DNA from: Hydrogenophaga sp.
Lineage (GTDB): Bacteria; Pseudomonadota; Gammaproteobacteria; Burkholderiales; Burkholderiaceae_C
Direction: 5' to 3'
DNA length: 35,954 bases
Assembly: GCA_018993155.1 (NCBI GenBank)
Contig: JAGKSX010000024.1
Location: 1-35,954, forward strand
Both the position numbers and the translations under genes were made by a program. A model generated the notes under the pieces. It was not told the origin of the DNA, searched no databases, and saw nothing but the letters and a program-made list of their open reading frames with translations. This document shows positions 26,527-35,455 of the stretch, piece after piece (within the stretch, counting starts at the first letter, position 1; each line of letters opens with the position of its first letter).

Positions 26527-27393
26527 TCAGGCCTCGCCCGGCACGGGCATGACCTTGAACCACTTCACCGCGCCGCCCTTGGTGTGCAGCACGGTGAAGC
26601 GCAGGCCGTCGAGCTCATGGACCTCGCCCCGCTTGGGCACGTGGCCCATGGCGTGGGCGATCATGCCGCCGATGGTGTCGAAGTCCTCTTCGGACAGCTT
26701 CAGCCCGAAGGATTCGTTGATGCGCTCGATCGGCGTGTCGCCGCTCACGCGCCAGGTGCCGTCGGCCAGGGCGAAGATGTCGCCATCGTCCTCGGCCACG
26801 TCGAACTCGTCTTCGATCTCGCCGACGATTTCCTCGAGCACGTCCTCGATGGTGATAAGGCCTGCCACGCGGCCAAACTCGTCGATCACGATCGCCAGGT
26901 GGTTGCGGTTGCCGCGGAACTCGCGCAGCAGGTCGTTGAGGCCCTTGCTTTCGGGCACGAAGGTGGCCGGGCGCAACAGCGCGCGGATGTTGAGCGCGGG
27001 CGCGCGCTGCAGCTTGAGCAGGTCCTTGGCCAGCAGGATGCCGATGATGTTCTCGCGCTCGCCCTCGAACACTGGAAAGCGCGAGTGCGCGGTGTCGATG
27101 ACCAGGTGCAGCAGTTCGTCGAAGGGCGCATCGATGTCCAGCACATCCATGCGTGGGGTGGCCACCATCACATCCCCGGCGGTCATGTCCGCGATGCGGA
27201 TCACGCCTTCGAGCATGACGCGCGACTCGGCGTTGATGATGTCGTTGTCCTCGGCCTCGGCGAGGGTTTCGATCAGCTCGTCCTTGGAATCCGGTCCGGG
27301 ATGGATGAATTCCGCAAGCTTTTGCAGAAAACCACGTTTGTCGGCATGCCGCAGGCTGCGCTGCGGCCCGCTACTGGGAGGGGAGTCGGCCAC
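26527..27393 (-). CDS. corC: CorC/HlyC-family CBS-domain transporter-associated protein
   Basis: The protein has 288 residues. Two CBS domains cover about 70-190: DVMVATPRMDVLDID, then FPVFEGERENIIGILLAKDLL and HLAIVIDEFGRVAGLITIEDVLEEIVGEIEDEF. A C-terminal CorC/HlyC domain ends GLRFTVLHTKGGAVKWFKV. It is linked to magnesium and cobalt efflux. It starts with GTG at 27393; no ATG is near. It opens the corC-lnt-glyQS-gmhB-plsC run on the minus strand, and its stop is 14 bp before the lnt start, matching the known corC-lnt pairing. Confidence 0.93.
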   Translation of the reverse strand: MADSPPSSGPQRSLRHADKRGFLQKLAEFIHPGPDSKDELIETLAEAEDNDIINAESRVMLEGVIRIADMTAGDVMVATPRMDVLDIDAPFDELLHLVIDTAHSRFPVFEGERENIIGILLAKDLLKLQRAPALNIRALLRPATFVPESKGLNDLLREFRGNRNHLAIVIDEFGRVAGLITIEDVLEEIVGEIEDEFDVAEDDGDIFALADGTWRVSGDTPIERINESFGLKLSEEDFDTIGGMIAHAMGHVPKRGEVHELDGLRFTVLHTKGGAVKWFKVMPVPGEA

Positions 27394-27486
27394 TGAAGGA
27401 TGGGGGGAGGTTGTAACAGGGCGGAAGGATACCCCATGCGGGTGTCGGCGCGCAAAGCCGCGCGAGCCCCACGGCCCCGGCCGGGC

Positions 27487-28221
27487 TCAGCCCCGGACGC
27501 GTTCGCGTGCTTCGCGCACGCCCTGGCGGATGTCCTGCAGCACCGACAGAAAGCCCCAGAACTGCTTGGCCTGGGCCTTGAGGTGGTAGTCGGTGATGGC
27601 CACCTGCTCATTGACCATCTCTGTCACGCGGGAGTCGAAGTCCGCTGGCGGCAACCGCAGGTGCGCCTCGGACTCGGAGCCGTCGCGCTCAATCACCGCG
27701 CCAGCACGGCGGGCGATCTTGAGCATCGCTGTGTTTTCCGACAGCGCATGGATGAACAGCATCTGCACGCCCTCGTTGCGCGCGTGCATGACGGCGCGCT
27801 CGAACAGGCGGCCGCCGTAACCCCGTCCACGCGCATGCTTGACCACCGACACGCCGAACTCGGCGCAGCTGGTGTACTGGGGGTCGAGCGAGAAGGCGAG
27901 GTGGGCCATGGCGATGAGCTCGAGCCGGCGGTTGAAGATGCCGAAGAGCTCGTCGCGGTCGAAATTGAGCTGCGCCACGTAGCGGCGGATCTGCTCGTCG
28001 TTGGCCGCATACCCGAAGCGCAGGTAGCGATCGTTCGTATCCAGTTCCAGGAGGTGCGCCTCGATGCGGTCGATCTGCCCGGGACCGATCGACCGGATCG
28101 GCACCATCACCGGGTTCGATTTGTCCCCGCGCTCGGGCGTGCCGCCGGTGGACGACGAAGCGCGCACCTCGGCCTGCGCCTGCAGCGGCGTCGACTTGAA
28201 CCAGCGGGTGGGATCAACCAT
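27487..28221 (-). CDS. GNAT-family N-acetyltransferase
   Basis: The protein has about 244 residues. The acetyl-CoA-binding motif is RGRGYGGRLFERAVMHAR (about 131-148), within FGVSVVKHARGRGYG, and the fold is completed by MLFIHALSENTAMLKIARRAG. The N-terminal ~60 residues and the C-terminal helix region (HLKAQAKQFWGFLSVLQDIR) are additions of unknown role. The acceptor is unknown. A GTG at 28227 is in frame, but the ATG at 28221 looks right. It stands between the Lrp-type gene and corC on the same strand, with an inverted repeat in front. Confidence 0.88.
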   Translation of the reverse strand: MVDPTRWFKSTPLQAQAEVRASSSTGGTPERGDKSNPVMVPIRSIGPGQIDRIEAHLLELDTNDRYLRFGYAANDEQIRRYVAQLNFDRDELFGIFNRRLELIAMAHLAFSLDPQYTSCAEFGVSVVKHARGRGYGGRLFERAVMHARNEGVQMLFIHALSENTAMLKIARRAGAVIERDGSESEAHLRLPPADFDSRVTEMVNEQVAITDYHLKAQAKQFWGFLSVLQDIRQGVREARERVRG

Positions 28222-28237
28222 GGGCACGAATGTACGG

Positions 28238-28251
28238 GTTATCCCTATAAC
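28238..28251. repeat. Small inverted repeat before the GNAT gene
   Basis: GTTAT-CCCT-ATAAC lies 17 bp upstream of the GNAT start codon. On the minus strand, TTGCTG (28256-28251) and TACATT (28234-28229) are 16 bp apart and could be a weak promoter, with the repeat in the spacer; that would leave almost no leader. It could be an operator. Evidence is slight. Confidence 0.35.
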
Positions 28252-28309
28252 AGCAAGGACGCAAACCCCTAAACCCGCGGGAACCCGACGGACGGGGACG
28301 AAAACTCCC

Positions 28310-28792
28310 TCACAACGGCAAAGCCGTGGTGCTTTTCACGCGGTCCATCACGAAACTGGTCTTGCAATCCTGCACGCTGGGGTGCTTGAGCAGGGTGTCC
28401 ATGATGAAGCGCGAATAGGCGGCCATGTCGGCCACCACCAAGCGCAGGTGGAAGTCCATGTCGCCCGTGAGCGCGGCGCATTCCACCACCTCGGGCCACG
28501 ACAGCACGCTGGCGCGGAACAGGTCCATGGGGTTGCGCTTGGCGCTGTCGGAGTGCTTTTCGAGCCTCACACTCACGTGGGCGGTCAGCCCCAGCCCCAC
28601 CGCCTCAGGCCGCACCAGGGCCACATAGCGGTCGATGACGTGCGCCTCCTCCAGCCGCTTCACCCGGCGCAGCACCGCGCTGGGCGAGAGGCCCACCGCT
28701 TCCGCGATCTGGTCGTAGGTGGCGCGGCCGTCGGCCTGCAGGCTGCGCAGAATGTGGCGATCAAGCTTGTCCAGTGCTTCCATAGGCGCCAT
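28310..28792 (-). CDS. Lrp/AsnC-family transcriptional regulator
   Basis: The protein has about 160 residues. The N-terminal helix-turn-helix is LDKLDRHILRSLQADGRATYDQIAEAVGLSPSAVLRRVKRLEE (about 7-49). The C-terminal RAM/ligand domain includes ECAALTGDMDFHLRLVVADMAAYSRFI. It diverges from the hpd-phhA operon with about 107 bp between starts, and a TTGCA-N7-TGCAA palindrome lies just before it. An amino-acid-responsive regulator of phenylalanine/tyrosine breakdown fits, as inference. The ATG at 28792 has an AGGA ribosome binding site; ATG 28783 is an alternative three codons later. Confidence 0.92.
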   Translation of the reverse strand: MAPMEALDKLDRHILRSLQADGRATYDQIAEAVGLSPSAVLRRVKRLEEAHVIDRYVALVRPEAVGLGLTAHVSVRLEKHSDSAKRNPMDLFRASVLSWPEVVECAALTGDMDFHLRLVVADMAAYSRFIMDTLLKHPSVQDCKTSFVMDRVKSTTALPL

Positions 28793-28793
28793 T

Positions 28794-28810
28794 TTGCAAG
28801 ATTCCTGCAA
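28794..28810. promoter_or_regulatory. Lrp-type palindrome between the Lrp gene and hpd
   Basis: TTGCA-AGATTCC-TGCAA is a 17-bp palindrome with 5-bp arms and an AT-richer centre, in the style of Lrp/AsnC sites. It starts 2 bp after the start codon of the regulator, so binding there would block the regulator's own leader, and it is about 90 bp upstream of hpd. No clear promoter for hpd is seen in the spacer. Confidence 0.5.
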
Positions 28811-28899
28811 TTCTGACGAATGGCGCGCCCCAAAACGCCGGAATCGTGACACCCTGCGCCGATACAGTGGCCCACTGCCCACACACAACGGAGACCACC

Positions 28900-30021
28900 A
28901 TGAACACGCCCTTGCCCGCCGCCGCCCAGGCCGCCGCCCCCCCATGGGACAACCCCATGGGCACGGACGGCTTCGAATTCATCGAGTACGCGGCGCCCGA
29001 TCCCGTGGCCATGGGCGCGCTGTTCGAGCGCATGGGTTTCAAGGCGATCGCAAGGCATCGCCACAAGGCGGTCACCCTGTACCGCCAGGGCGAGATCAAC
29101 TTCATCATCAACGCCGAACCCGACAGCTTCGCGCAGCGCTTCGCGCGCCTGCACGGTCCCAGCGTGTGCGCGATCGCCTTCCGCGTGGCCGATGCCAAGG
29201 CGGCCTACGAACGAGCCATCTCACTCGGCGCCTGGGGCTATGCGCAATCGGCCGGGCCGGGCGAACTGAACATCCCGGCCATCAAGGGCATCGGCGATTC
29301 GATCATCTACTTCATCGACAAGTGGCGCGGCAAGAACGGCGCCAAGACGGGCGACATTGGCAACATCGGTTTCTTCGACGTGGACTTCGAGCCCCTGCCC
29401 GGCGCCGAACTCAACCCCGTCGGCCACGGCCTGACCTACATCGACCACCTGACGCACAACGTGCACCGCGGCCGCATGGAGGAGTGGGCGGGCTTCTACG
29501 AACGCCTGTTCAACTTCCGAGAGGTGCGCTACTTCGACATCGAGGGCCAGGCGACCGGCGTGAAGAGCAAGGCCATGACCAGCCCTTGCGGCAAGATCCG
29601 CATCCCGATCAACGAAGAAGGCAACGAGAAATCGGGGCAGATCCAGGAGTACCTGGACCGGTACCACGGCGAGGGCATCCAGCACATCGCCATGGGCTCG
29701 ACCAACCTGTACGACACGGTGGACGCGCTCGAACTCAGCGGCGTGAAGCTGCTCAACACCAGCGAGACCTACTATGAGCTGCTGCCCAAGCGCATCCCGA
29801 GCCACGGCGAAAACCTCGAGGCCCTGAAGCAGCGCAACATCCTGGTGGACGGCACACCCGGTGAACTGCTGCTGCAGATCTTCAGCGAGAACCAGCTCGG
29901 CCCGATCTTCTTCGAGTTCATCCAGCGCAAGGGCAACCAGGGCTTCGGCGAAGGCAACTTCAAGGCCCTGTTCGAGACCATGGAGCTCGACCAGGTGCGC
30001 CGTGGCGTGCTCAAGGCCTGA
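28900..30021 (+). CDS. hpd: 4-hydroxyphenylpyruvate dioxygenase
   Basis: The protein has 373 residues. The iron ligands are His183 in IDHLTHNV, His262 in GEGIQHIAMGS and Glu339 in FFEFIQRKG; this C-terminal set is the HPPD signature. The N-terminal VOC half starts after an alanine-rich leader (AAAQAAAPPWDNPMGTDGFEF). The enzyme converts 4-hydroxyphenylpyruvate to homogentisate in tyrosine breakdown. A CGGAG ribosome binding site precedes the ATG at 28900. The phhA gene follows after 11 bp and they are one operon. Homogentisate dioxygenase and later enzymes are not in the window. Confidence 0.96.
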   Translation: MNTPLPAAAQAAAPPWDNPMGTDGFEFIEYAAPDPVAMGALFERMGFKAIARHRHKAVTLYRQGEINFIINAEPDSFAQRFARLHGPSVCAIAFRVADAKAAYERAISLGAWGYAQSAGPGELNIPAIKGIGDSIIYFIDKWRGKNGAKTGDIGNIGFFDVDFEPLPGAELNPVGHGLTYIDHLTHNVHRGRMEEWAGFYERLFNFREVRYFDIEGQATGVKSKAMTSPCGKIRIPINEEGNEKSGQIQEYLDRYHGEGIQHIAMGSTNLYDTVDALELSGVKLLNTSETYYELLPKRIPSHGENLEALKQRNILVDGTPGELLLQIFSENQLGPIFFEFIQRKGNQGFGEGNFKALFETMELDQVRRGVLKA

Positions 30022-30032
30022 GGGCAGACGCG

Positions 30033-30887
30033 ATGGCCGTTGAACCCGTCGTCTATGGCGCCAGCGACCGCCCGCCTCGCGGCGACTACTCGCGTGCGCG
30101 GGGCGACTACACCTGCCCGCAGAACTGGGCCTCGTACACCGAGGCCGACCATGACACCTACCACCGCCTCTACGAGCGCCAGACTGCGCTGCTGCCGGGC
30201 CTGGCCTGCAATGCCTTCATCGAGGCCCTCCCTTCGCTGGGCGTGAAGGACCGCATTCCCCGCTTCGAAGAGATCAACGAACGCCTCAAGCCCGCGACAG
30301 GCTGGGAAATCGTGGCCGTGCCCGGCCTGATTCCCGAGCGGCCCTTCTTCGCCCTGCTGGCCAACCGCCGTTTCCCGGTGACCGACTGGATTCGCACGCC
30401 GGCCGAGTTCGACTACATCGTCGAGCCCGATGTGTTCCACGACCTCTTCGGCCATGTGCCGCTGCTGTTCAACCCGGTGTTTGCCGACTACGTGCAACGC
30501 TACGGGGCGGGCGGCCTGAAGGCCCACGACCTGGGCGCCGGCGAGCTGCTCTCGCGGCTGTATTGGTACACGATCGAGTTCGGCCTGATCCGCCAGGACG
30601 ACGGGTTGCGCGCGTACGGCGCCGGCATCCTGAGTTCGTCGGGCGAACTGCGCCACAGTGTCACCAGCCCGCAACCCCAGCGCATCGCGCTCGATCTGCT
30701 GCGCTGCATGCGCACGCGCTACAAGATCGACGACTACCAGGCCACCTACTTCGTCATCGAGAGCTTCAACCAGCTGTTCGAAATGACCGCGCCCGACTTC
30801 GCGCCGCTCTACAAGGCGGTGCGTTCGCTCGGCGACCTGCCGGCCGACGCCACGATCGCCAGCGACTCGTCCATTACCCTGGGGTGA
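30033..30887 (+). CDS. phhA: Phenylalanine 4-monooxygenase
   Basis: The protein has 284 residues. The non-haem iron ligands are His136 and His141 in FHDLFGHVPLL and Glu182 in YWYTIEFGL. VPGLIPERPFFALLANRRFPV and DYQATYFVIESF are family stretches. It hydroxylates phenylalanine to tyrosine with tetrahydropterin and oxygen. The C-terminus ends at ASDSSITLG; the last ~26 codons (from 30809) overlap the convergent hydrolase gene, a 79-bp overlap. The pterin-recycling gene phhB is not seen nearby. It is the second gene of the hpd-phhA operon. Confidence 0.95.
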   Translation: MAVEPVVYGASDRPPRGDYSRARGDYTCPQNWASYTEADHDTYHRLYERQTALLPGLACNAFIEALPSLGVKDRIPRFEEINERLKPATGWEIVAVPGLIPERPFFALLANRRFPVTDWIRTPAEFDYIVEPDVFHDLFGHVPLLFNPVFADYVQRYGAGGLKAHDLGAGELLSRLYWYTIEFGLIRQDDGLRAYGAGILSSSGELRHSVTSPQPQRIALDLLRCMRTRYKIDDYQATYFVIESFNQLFEMTAPDFAPLYKAVRSLGDLPADATIASDSSITLG

Positions 30888-31789
30888 AAGGCCAACGCCA
30901 CGTGGGCCGCGCCGGGCACCAGCCGGTTGTCGGCCCCGGGCAAGGTAGCGGTGGAAGCCGGGAACACGATGTTGTCGGCATTGGAATACCAGCACACGAA
31001 GTCGGCATAGGTGTCCTGCGGCTGGATCTGCGCTTCGCGCCGGGCCAAGGCGGCCAGCCAGTGCCCGTCCTGCCGCATCTGCCGGCCGTTGGCCACACGG
31101 CTGAAGCGCCCCAGCCAGGTGCCTCGGTGCGGACTGCCGATGGTGATGACCTGGTGCACCGGCGTGTCCGGCTCGGCCGCCCGCCACGCCCGCGCAACAA
31201 GGCCACCCATGCTGTGGCACACCAGCACCGGGGGGCGGCCCGTGAGGGCCAGGGCGCGCCGCACGGCGTCGCTCATGAGGGGCACGTAGTCGTCGATGTC
31301 GCCGAACACCGGCTCCAGGTTGACCGACACATAGGGCACGCCTTGGCTGCGCAAGCGGCGCATCCAGGGCAACCACAGGCCTCGATTGCACACGAAGCCG
31401 TGCACGAACACCACGGCGGGCACTGTGCCTTGGCGCGGGTCGACGTCGTCCGGCAGGCTTGCCCAAAAGAAGGGCTGGCGCCAGGCAAACACCTGCGGCG
31501 CCACGCGGACCTCCTGCCACCAAGCACCCGCCAAACCCGGCCATCCCGCCGGAGGTGCGACATCGCCCCGGTTCAGCCGGGCTGCGGCCAGACCCTCCAG
31601 GGCGAGCACCAAGGCATAGCCGCCCAGCAACAACAGGGCGCCCACCACAGCCACCGTGGGGGATCGCGGCCACCAGAAGAACACCCAAGCCACCACGAAC
31701 ACCAACGTACCGAGCACCAGCGCCTGCTGCAAGCGGGCCAGGCTGGAGCGGCGAACGTGTCTTGGGGGCGTCTGCGTCGGAGGGGACAT
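30809..31789 (-). CDS. Alpha/beta hydrolase (lipase-like), membrane-anchored
   Basis: The protein has 326 residues. Two membrane helices at about 23-40 and 46-68 precede the hydrolase domain. The oxyanion segment is VVFVHGFVCNRGLW (about 126-139). The nucleophile Ser193 is in LVCHSMGGLVAR, and GSPHRGTWLGR is typical of triacylglycerol lipase-like enzymes. A likely catalytic His is in PGAAHVALAFHP. The substrate is an ester, probably lipid. The start at 31789 has a GAGGGG ribosome binding site. Its 3' end overlaps phhA by 79 bp. It diverges from the FFLEELY gene. Confidence 0.9.
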   Translation of the reverse strand: MSPPTQTPPRHVRRSSLARLQQALVLGTLVFVVAWVFFWWPRSPTVAVVGALLLLGGYALVLALEGLAAARLNRGDVAPPAGWPGLAGAWWQEVRVAPQVFAWRQPFFWASLPDDVDPRQGTVPAVVFVHGFVCNRGLWLPWMRRLRSQGVPYVSVNLEPVFGDIDDYVPLMSDAVRRALALTGRPPVLVCHSMGGLVARAWRAAEPDTPVHQVITIGSPHRGTWLGRFSRVANGRQMRQDGHWLAALARREAQIQPQDTYADFVCWYSNADNIVFPASTATLPGADNRLVPGAAHVALAFHPRVMDESLAIVASAGRSPSERTAL

Positions 31790-31856
31790 GGCCGAACTAT
31801 CTCACGGAGTGGGCTGTCCGAATTAGACTGGTACACCGCTTCTGCCTGAGCCCGCC

Positions 31857-32603
31857 ATGACCCAGAACCCCAGCGCCGCCGACCGCATCCGCACGCACCT
31901 GGCGCGTGTCAGCGATCTGCGCCAGCAAGCCCGTACAGCAGGCCTCGACCGGGCGGTGAACGAGGTGAAACTGCTGCAGGGCCGGCGCTTCCGCGCCACG
32001 TACGCCGACTTCCTTGATCACCCGGTGTATGCACCCGCAACCCGCTTCTTTCTGGAGGAGCTCTACGGCGTACACGACTTCGCCCGGCGCGACGCGCAAT
32101 TCGCCCGCATCGCCGGCGCGTTGGAACGCCTGTTCCCGGAGGCCGTGGCCCAGCTCGCGGTGGATCTGGCCGAGACCCATGCCTTGACCGAGGTGCTCGA
32201 CCACCACATGGCCACACACTGGTTGCCAGAGGACGCCTCGCTGTCCCCCGCCCTGCGCTACACGCGCGCCTGGCGGCTGACCGGGGACCGCGATGCGCGC
32301 GCGCGCCAGTTGGCGGTCGTGCAGCACATGGGGCGCGAACTGCAGCGCCTCACCCGCATGAAGCCCTTGCGGCTGGCTTTGCGCATGATGCGCAACCCGG
32401 CCCGTGCGGCGGGCCTCGATGCCTTGCAGCATTTCCTGGAAAGCGGCTTCGATGCCTTCGCCTCACTGGGAGATGCACGCAACTTCCTCGACACCATCAG
32501 CGCACGGGAATCGCGTTGGATCAGCACCCTGTTCGACGAGGGCGAGGCCGCCTGCAGCGCGGCACTGTCCGCCGAGCTGGCCAGGGTCTCTGAGGCCCGT
32601 TGA
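31857..32603 (+). CDS. FFLEELY-motif protein of unknown function
   Basis: The protein has 248 residues, mostly helical by composition. The motif TRFFLEELYG (about 62-71) names the family; the stretch HPVYAPATRF precedes it. Charged helices follow, including LDHHMATHWLP and LRLALRMMRNPARAAGLDALQHFLESGF. No catalytic motif or membrane segment is visible. No activity is known to me. It sits between the hydrolase (divergent) and fadD (112 bp downstream, same strand). Confidence 0.8.
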   Translation: MTQNPSAADRIRTHLARVSDLRQQARTAGLDRAVNEVKLLQGRRFRATYADFLDHPVYAPATRFFLEELYGVHDFARRDAQFARIAGALERLFPEAVAQLAVDLAETHALTEVLDHHMATHWLPEDASLSPALRYTRAWRLTGDRDARARQLAVVQHMGRELQRLTRMKPLRLALRMMRNPARAAGLDALQHFLESGFDAFASLGDARNFLDTISARESRWISTLFDEGEAACSAALSAELARVSEAR

Positions 32604-32714
32604 GGCCTCCGGGATCCCGTGTGCTTTGGGTGACAGCGCCTTAGGGCTGGCCCGGTATGCACCCCGGCGTCGGCTTGCCAGAATGGTCTATCCCTCTCTG
32701 TCACAGCGAAATCC

Positions 32715-34415
32715 ATGACCCGACCCTGGCTCACCCAATACCCCGAAGGCGTTGCACCCGAGGTCGCGCCCGAACGTTACCGCTCGTTGGCCGACCTGCT
32801 CGAAGAGTCGTTCAAGCAACATGCCCGCCAACCCGTGAGCGTGTGCATGGAACAGTGGATGAGCTATGGCGAACTGGACAGCTTGAGCGCCGCCATGGGG
32901 GCCTGGCTTCAGGGCCGAGGCTTGGTGCCGGGTGCCCGCGTGGCCATCATGCTGCCGAATGTGCCGCAGTTTCTGATCACCATGGCCGCGATCGTGCGCG
33001 CTGGTTACACCGTGGTGAACGTCAATCCGCTCTACACCGCGCGGGAACTGGAGCACCAGCTCAAGGACTCCGGAGCTCAGGCCATCGTCATCCTGGAGAA
33101 CTTTGCACACACACTCGAACAGGTGATCGACCAGACCTCTGTGGAGCACGTGGTCATCGCCAGTCTGGGCGACCAGTTGGGGTTCTGGTACGGGCGCTGG
33201 ATCACGTTCGCCGTGCGGCATCTGGCCAAGATGGTCCCGGCCTACAAGCTGGCCCGAACAGGCCCCCTGGGCGAACGCACCATCGTGAACTTCCGCCACG
33301 TCTTGGCCGAAGGCAGTGGCATGCGTCTCCAGCCCACCAGCGACACCTTGGACTCCGTGGCCTTCCTGCAGTACACGGGAGGCACCACCGGTTTGTCCAA
33401 GGGCGCGGTGCTCACCCACCGCAACATCATCGCCGCCATCCTGCAGGCCGAAGCCTGGTTCAAGCCCGCGCTGCAAAAGGTCGGCGACCTGCGGCAAGTC
33501 AACGGCATCGCGGCGCTGCCGCTGTACCACATCTTTGCGCTGACCCTGAGCCTGCTCACCATCCGCTGGGGGGCGCACATGACCCTGGTGCCCAATCCGC
33601 GCGACATCCCGCAACTGGTAGCCACCCTCAAGCGACGCGCATTCCACGTGCTCCCCGCTGTGAACACCTTGTTCAACGCCCTGCTGCAGAACCCCCAGTT
33701 CCGTCAATTGGATTTTTCGAACCTCGCGTTGTCGCAGGCCGGGGGCATGGCCGCGTCGGAAGGCACGGCTCGGCAATGGAAGGCCGTCACCGGCTGCACC
33801 ATGATTGAAGGCTGGGGCATGAGCGAGACCTGCGCGATCGGGACCAACAACCCGGTCACCAGCCAGCAGTTCAGCGGCACCATCGGCTTGCCTCTGCCTG
33901 GCATTGACATCGCGATCAAGGACGACGAAGGCCGCAGCCTGGCGCTGGGTGAAACCGGCGAGATCTGCATCAAGGGGCCGAATGTGATGGTGGGCTACTA
34001 CCAGCAGCCCGAGGAGACCGCACGAGCGTTCACGCCCGATGGCTTCATGCGAACGGGCGACGTGGGGGTCATGGACCCGCAGGGCTTCACGCGCATCGTC
34101 GACCGCAAGAAGGACATGATCCTCGTCTCCGGCTTCAATGTGTTCCCCAGCGAGCTGGAGAACGTCATTTCGTTGTGCCCGGGGGTGCTTGAATGCGCGG
34201 CCATCGGCATCGAGGACGACAAGCAGGGCGAGGCGGTCAAGGTGTTTGTGGTGCGCTCGGACCCCACCCTGCGCGAGGAAGACGTGGCACGTTACTGCCA
34301 GGACAACCTGACCGGCTACAAGCGGCCCAAGCTCATTGAATTCCGGGACGAGCTGCCGAAGAGCAACGTGGGCAAAATACTCCGGCGCGCCTTGCGCACG
34401 CCAGCTGCCCACTGA
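32715..34415 (+). CDS. fadD: Long-chain fatty acid-CoA ligase
   Basis: The protein has 566 residues, the normal length. The AMP-binding signature is LQYTGGTTGLSKGAVLTH (about 218-235). Later motifs are GWGMSETCAIG, GFMRTGDVG, VDRKKDMILVSGFNVFPSELE and KSNVGKILRR with the catalytic Lys. The enzyme activates fatty acids with ATP and CoA at the membrane for beta-oxidation. The MBL-fold gene follows after 14 bp, so they form an operon. A short spacer upstream shows no clear promoter. Confidence 0.95.
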   Translation: MTRPWLTQYPEGVAPEVAPERYRSLADLLEESFKQHARQPVSVCMEQWMSYGELDSLSAAMGAWLQGRGLVPGARVAIMLPNVPQFLITMAAIVRAGYTVVNVNPLYTARELEHQLKDSGAQAIVILENFAHTLEQVIDQTSVEHVVIASLGDQLGFWYGRWITFAVRHLAKMVPAYKLARTGPLGERTIVNFRHVLAEGSGMRLQPTSDTLDSVAFLQYTGGTTGLSKGAVLTHRNIIAAILQAEAWFKPALQKVGDLRQVNGIAALPLYHIFALTLSLLTIRWGAHMTLVPNPRDIPQLVATLKRRAFHVLPAVNTLFNALLQNPQFRQLDFSNLALSQAGGMAASEGTARQWKAVTGCTMIEGWGMSETCAIGTNNPVTSQQFSGTIGLPLPGIDIAIKDDEGRSLALGETGEICIKGPNVMVGYYQQPEETARAFTPDGFMRTGDVGVMDPQGFTRIVDRKKDMILVSGFNVFPSELENVISLCPGVLECAAIGIEDDKQGEAVKVFVVRSDPTLREEDVARYCQDNLTGYKRPKLIEFRDELPKSNVGKILRRALRTPAAH

Positions 34416-34429
34416 GGCCCTCCCACTGC

Positions 34430-35392
34430 ATGCCATCCCATTTTTCACCGGCACCGATCGACGCTCCCCATTCAACCCTTGCCAACGCCGGCGTCACCTG
34501 CCTGGAACGGGGCTGGCTGTCTGCCAACAACATCCTGATTCGAGGTGAGGGCCCCACCGCGTTGGTGGACTCGGGTTATTCGTCGCATGCACCCCAGACG
34601 CTGGCGCTCGTGGCGGCCACCCTTGGGGGGGCGCCGCTGGATCTGCTGCTGAACACGCACCTTCACAGCGACCATTGCGGCGGCAATGCCGAGTTGCAGC
34701 AGGCCTATCCTGCATTGCGCACGCTGATACCGCCTGGTCAGGCCGCTTCGGTCACGAATTGGGATCCAGTGGCCCTGACATTTGAGCCTACGGGCCAGTC
34801 TTGCCCACGGTTCACGCATCAAGGTCTGCTGACGCCTGGCACCTCCATTCGCCTGGGTTCACTGAATTGGGATATCCACGCGGCCAAGGGGCACGATCCT
34901 CATTCCATCGTCCTCTTCCAGGCCGAGCATCGGCTGCTGATTTCTGCGGATGCACTGTGGGAAAACGGCTTCGGCATCGTCTTTCCCGAGCTGGAAGGCG
35001 TTTCAGCGTTTGATGAGGTGGCGGCTACCTTGGATCTCATGGAAGCACTTGCCCCCACGACCGTGATCCCCGGACATGGCCGGGTCTTCAATGACTTTTC
35101 TGGAGCACTCGCTCGCGCGCGCAGCCGCTTGGGACAGTTCGTGAACCACCCCGACAAGCACCGGCGGCATGCCCTGAAGGTGCTGATCAAGTTCAAGCTG
35201 CTGGAATGGCAATCCGTGTCAATGGACGCCTTGCTGGATTGGGTGCTTGCCACCAGCCACTTCTTCAACACCATGCCGCAGGCTGTGCGCCAGGACAGAA
35301 CACAGACCCGCGAATGGCTGGATCAGTTGCTGATCGAGCTTGAAAGAAGCCAAGCCCTGTTCAGAAACGGGGACATGGTCATCAATCGATAG
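34430..35392 (+). CDS. MBL-fold metallo-hydrolase
   Basis: The protein has 320 residues. The zinc motif is THLHSDHCGG with HxHxDH at 77-82. Further ligands are His in AAKGHDPHS, Asp in LLISADALWENGFG and His in VIPGHGRVF. A C-terminal helical extension of about 80 residues (from RLGQFVNHPDKHRRHAL) follows the core, as in glyoxalase II-like and lactonase-like groups. The substrate is unknown. By eye the 3' half uses fewer GC-rich codons than the genes to its left. It is co-transcribed with fadD. Confidence 0.9.
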   Translation: MPSHFSPAPIDAPHSTLANAGVTCLERGWLSANNILIRGEGPTALVDSGYSSHAPQTLALVAATLGGAPLDLLLNTHLHSDHCGGNAELQQAYPALRTLIPPGQAASVTNWDPVALTFEPTGQSCPRFTHQGLLTPGTSIRLGSLNWDIHAAKGHDPHSIVLFQAEHRLLISADALWENGFGIVFPELEGVSAFDEVAATLDLMEALAPTTVIPGHGRVFNDFSGALARARSRLGQFVNHPDKHRRHALKVLIKFKLLEWQSVSMDALLDWVLATSHFFNTMPQAVRQDRTQTREWLDQLLIELERSQALFRNGDMVINR

Positions 35393-35455
35393 AAGGGCAC
35401 GTCAATGCGTGTGCTGCGACGCAACCCTCTTAGAGAAAATTTCGGCGCATAAATG

